In this document: in pieces, positions 19,867-22,181 of the stretch | How the letters are laid out: each line of letters starts with the position of its first letter | Position numbering within the stretch: the first letter of the stretch is position 1 | Notes under the pieces: generated by a model | Database searches by the model: none | What the model was told of the DNA's origin: nothing | Seen by the model: the letters and a program-made list of their open reading frames with translations, nothing else | Source of the DNA: Euprymna scolopes | Taxonomy: Eukaryota > Mollusca > Cephalopoda > Sepiida > Sepiolidae | DNA: 22,181 bases | Direction: 5' to 3' | Assembly: GCA_024364805.1 (NCBI GenBank) | Contig: CM044501.1 | Span: forward strand, 50,918,178 to 50,940,358 | Position numbers and translations under genes: made by a program

Positions 19867-21190
19867 AGATATACTTTATTATAACTAGTGTTTTTACATC
19901 TACTTTAACAATTAATGCGTTTGGCTTATTAATTTGAGTAAACACATCTATCATACAACATTCACTTATTTCAACATATTCAAAAAAATACTCATCACAA
20001 CCCATTATCTAATATTTTTTACAAAACTAATGTTTGGTAAGAATATTAGATATGTAAACATTGCGATTGGGCCCGTGGTTAGAATATTACGAATTAACTA
20101 CTATTCGCCATTCGAATTTAATATTTAATTCATTGTCTACATATAATCATCGAATACAATTACTTGTTCCTATTTATCAGTTTTAAGTTTAATACTACAT
20201 TATATGAAATATATTATCACATTTATCTTCATAATCTATTTTAAATATAATTTTGATTATAACTTGTCATTATGTTTGCTATCATTATCTAAATACATTG
20301 GTTGATTTAATTGGTTTATTATGATTTAGGATTACCAGTTTATTTTACTTTGTTAGCTAATTTAATATTTTATTTAATATATTTATCTCCATGAAGAAAA
20401 ATGCTACATTATCATGTTATTATAGTTTAGTATATGTTCATCTAATCTATTCTTTTAAACTAGTTATATTTAAGGCACGATATGATTTGATCTATGTCTA
20501 TCATATACTGCTTACTTATTTTAACTAATTAAACGAATTTTAAATTACCATTCGAGAATTTAACTCTACTTTTACTTTATATTATCATGATGGAAATTAG
20601 AAATTTGTCAATACAACACAACATCTAATAATCACACCCTTTCCATTTACTTTTTATTAAATTTATTATTAAAAATATTTTATTATTTACACTTAATTTA
20701 TTTAATTTAAAATTATTATTTTTTATTTCTTTTATTTTTTACTAATATGTCCAAATATTACAACTATGCCAATTAATAGAATATTACGAGTCACTTCTGA
20801 TCCATATGCTAATTTAAAATTAATTAATCAATTACAAATAATTATAGATTAGAGTTATTGACACTTAATTGTCAGTTTTTAATTAAACACGACATTAGGT
20901 AAAATATATTATATTTTCTTTTCTTATTTATTCTAATATATATCTAGTTATAGTGATAACTCTTGTTATCATTATTTTATTACATTTAGTTTATTTATTT
21001 TGATTATTGTAGTTTACTATTTCCACTTTATTTAACTTTATATGCTAATAATATATTTTATATGATATACTAATCTATATAAATATAAATCAAATATGCC
21101 ATGCTTTGTTTGTTTAATTTAATTTAACTTAATCTATGCTTCTAATCGGGTTTTAGTCGGTACAATATATACTAAGATCTATGTAAAAAG
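19867..21190 (+). repeat. AT-rich block with an old tandem duplication, about 690 bp
   Basis: Four anchors recur in order at a shift of about 690 bases. TAGAATATTACGA occurs near 20078 and 20778. A TCAGTTTT...AAATATATT block occurs at 20176-20212 and again ending near 20910. GCTATCATTAT at 20278 matches GTTATCATTAT at 20965. TAATCTATTCTTTTAAAC at 20443 matches TAATCTATGCTTCTAATC at 21130. The last block aligns without gaps for 57 bases at roughly two-thirds identity. The copies are old. No open frame or known family was recognised. The block begins where the mariner is cut off. Confidence 0.55.
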
Positions 21191-21497
21191 TTCGGAATTA
21201 CTTCCTGGCGTTTATTAAGAAGATTTCCTTTAGATATTATTATGTGATAAGATTCTAGATTGTAATGGTTACATCGGTCAGACTCATTCGTAGAGGATTT
21301 ACTAGAGCCTCTTAGTATCGACTATTTCAATGTGTATTCAATTTTATTAATTCTGTAATTTCCTAATTCAATTTACTAATGATGTTTTTTTTTTTCTAAA
21401 GGCTGTTAGTATTTTTAAGGATGCTGTATGGTTGCTTAATCTATCTGTAAAATGTTCTGGTTCTATTATTCTTTATTACTTCACATTTATAGATTCA
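21191..21497. other. non-coding stretch
   Basis: Nothing is recognised apart from a 13-base T-run near 21390. Base composition is somewhat less AT-rich at 21190-21310 than in the block to the left. Confidence 0.4.
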
Positions 21498-21574
21498 TTG
21501 ATTAATATAATAATTAATTTGACGTTTATAAAATCATTCATTAATGATTTTATAAATGTCAAATTAATAATCAA
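21498..21574. repeat. palindrome, about 32-41 bp arms
   Basis: The left arm (21498-21538) and right arm (21543-21574) are near reverse complements around a 4-base loop. AATTTGACGTTTATAAAATC pairs with GATTTTATAAATGTCAAATT, with one G/A difference. The left arm has an extra stretch of about 8 bases near its outer end. The structure would form a strong hairpin. No target duplication is obvious. Confidence 0.85.
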
Positions 21575-21638
21575 AGGAATAAATTGTAAGATGAGTAACA
21601 TAATGAAATTTGGAATATCAGCTTTTGTCATTTATTCA

Positions 21639-21664
21639 TGGTCCTGCTAGTATATACCTATGTG

Positions 21665-21754
<90 letters not shown>

Positions 21755-21774
21755 GATATATACTAGCAGGACCA
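21639..21774. repeat. 136-bp palindrome centred on (TA)n
   Basis: TGGTCCTGCTAGTATATACC at 21639 is mirrored by a stretch ending TAGCAGGACCA at 21774. The arms are at least 32 bases, with about one mismatch before they merge into the TA tract (about 21668-21748). Since TA is itself self-complementary, the whole 136 bases can fold into one hairpin or cruciform. The arms are the last bases of the retroelement tail at 21757-21795, in both orientations. Confidence 0.92.
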
Positions 21775-21795
21775 GTGTCTCGGCGTTGCGCGAGA
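21757..21795 (-). mobile_element. retroelement 3' tail at palindrome edge
   Basis: The minus strand reads CTCGCGCAACGCCGAG, then ACACTGGT, then CCTGCTAGTATATA. This is the third example of the tail seen at 1891-1935 and 8012-8046, and the closest to the CCCGGGCAACGCCGGG form. Any body of the element would lie to the right and is not recognisable. Confidence 0.55.
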
Positions 21796-22156
21796 GAATA
21801 TAAAAGAATACTAACGAAAATATTATTAAGCGTTCTTTTTTAATGCTAGTATGCTTAGAATTAATTTGTGTTAACATGCACATGAAAACAGGAAAGCTAT
21901 AATTTATGACCATTATTATTTATGAAATGTAAGTGAAAATGTTACTTATTATTTGAGTTTTTAAATTATTGAAATTGTATTATTTTAGACGGTCAGTTGG
22001 GACATACAATGCGCGCTATATACTCGGTGGCTTCGTTATTTTTTGCGTACTTTCCGAAGGGTAAAACATAAATAATGAAAATGAGGTTTAATAATTATAA
22101 AATAAAAGAAACCTATTTTCAATGATAAGTAGTAAACTGAATATTTCTAATTTCTA
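21796..22156. other. non-coding stretch
   Basis: No gene is recognised. It may include decayed body sequence of the minus-strand retroelement whose tail lies to the left. Confidence 0.4.
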
Positions 22157-22181
22157 TTTTTTTTTTTTTTTTTTTTTTTTT
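22157..22181. repeat. poly-T run at window end
   Basis: Twenty-five T bases run to the edge. This could be the A-tail of a minus-strand retroelement whose body lies outside the window. The sequence alone cannot show this. Confidence 0.7.

Overview
This is a strongly AT-rich stretch of animal nuclear DNA. I see no host protein-coding gene, no rRNA gene and no convincing tRNA gene. The recognisable content is decayed mobile elements, inverted repeats and microsatellites, chiefly (TA)n. The mix is a poly-A-tailed jockey/CR1-like LINE in several 5'-truncated copies, a GIY-YIG Penelope-like element, a mariner, and tails related to CGGGCAACGCCGGG...CTGCTAGTATATA. It matches what I remember of cephalopod (octopus-like) intergenic DNA. 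The animal origin is firm; the cephalopod assignment is inference from family resemblance and could not be tested here.

Layout. 1-1520: non-coding, with one faint tRNA-like stretch. 1525-1935: a head-to-head inverted duplication of a short coding relic, flanked by (GT)n and (TA)n, then a minus-strand retroelement tail. 2178-2679: a fold-back element with arms over 200 bp. 2690-4070: low-complexity DNA with a diverged 136-bp direct duplication. 4080-4325: a minus-strand relic of a LINE reverse transcriptase. 4330-6860: nothing recognisable apart from simple repeats. 6860-8046: (TA)n, a 193-bp pogo/Tigger-type MITE, and a non-autonomous retroelement built of roughly 150-bp tandem units ending in the CTGCTAGTATA tail. 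8047-10170: non-coding. 10171-11871: LINE copies A (minus) and E (plus) with their microsatellites. 12095-14190: mostly featureless. 14193-15931: LINE copies B and C (minus) facing copy D (plus). 17457-18900: (TA)n, then a minus-strand Penelope-like element. 18918-19866: a mariner lacking its 3' end. 19867-21190: an AT-rich block carrying an old, roughly 690-bp tandem duplication. 21498-21795: two palindromes, one centred on (TA)n and joined to another retroelement tail. The window ends in poly-T.

No genes here work together in a pathway. What links the parts is retroelement behaviour. Five copies of one LINE family share a structured 3' tail. Several (TA)n tracts begin exactly where a retroelement end stops. 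Opposite-strand copies lie close enough to form long double-stranded RNA if transcribed. No new multi-gene system is visible. The best leads are the fold-back element, the (TA)n-centred palindromes, the LINE 3' tail structure and the AT-rich duplicated block.
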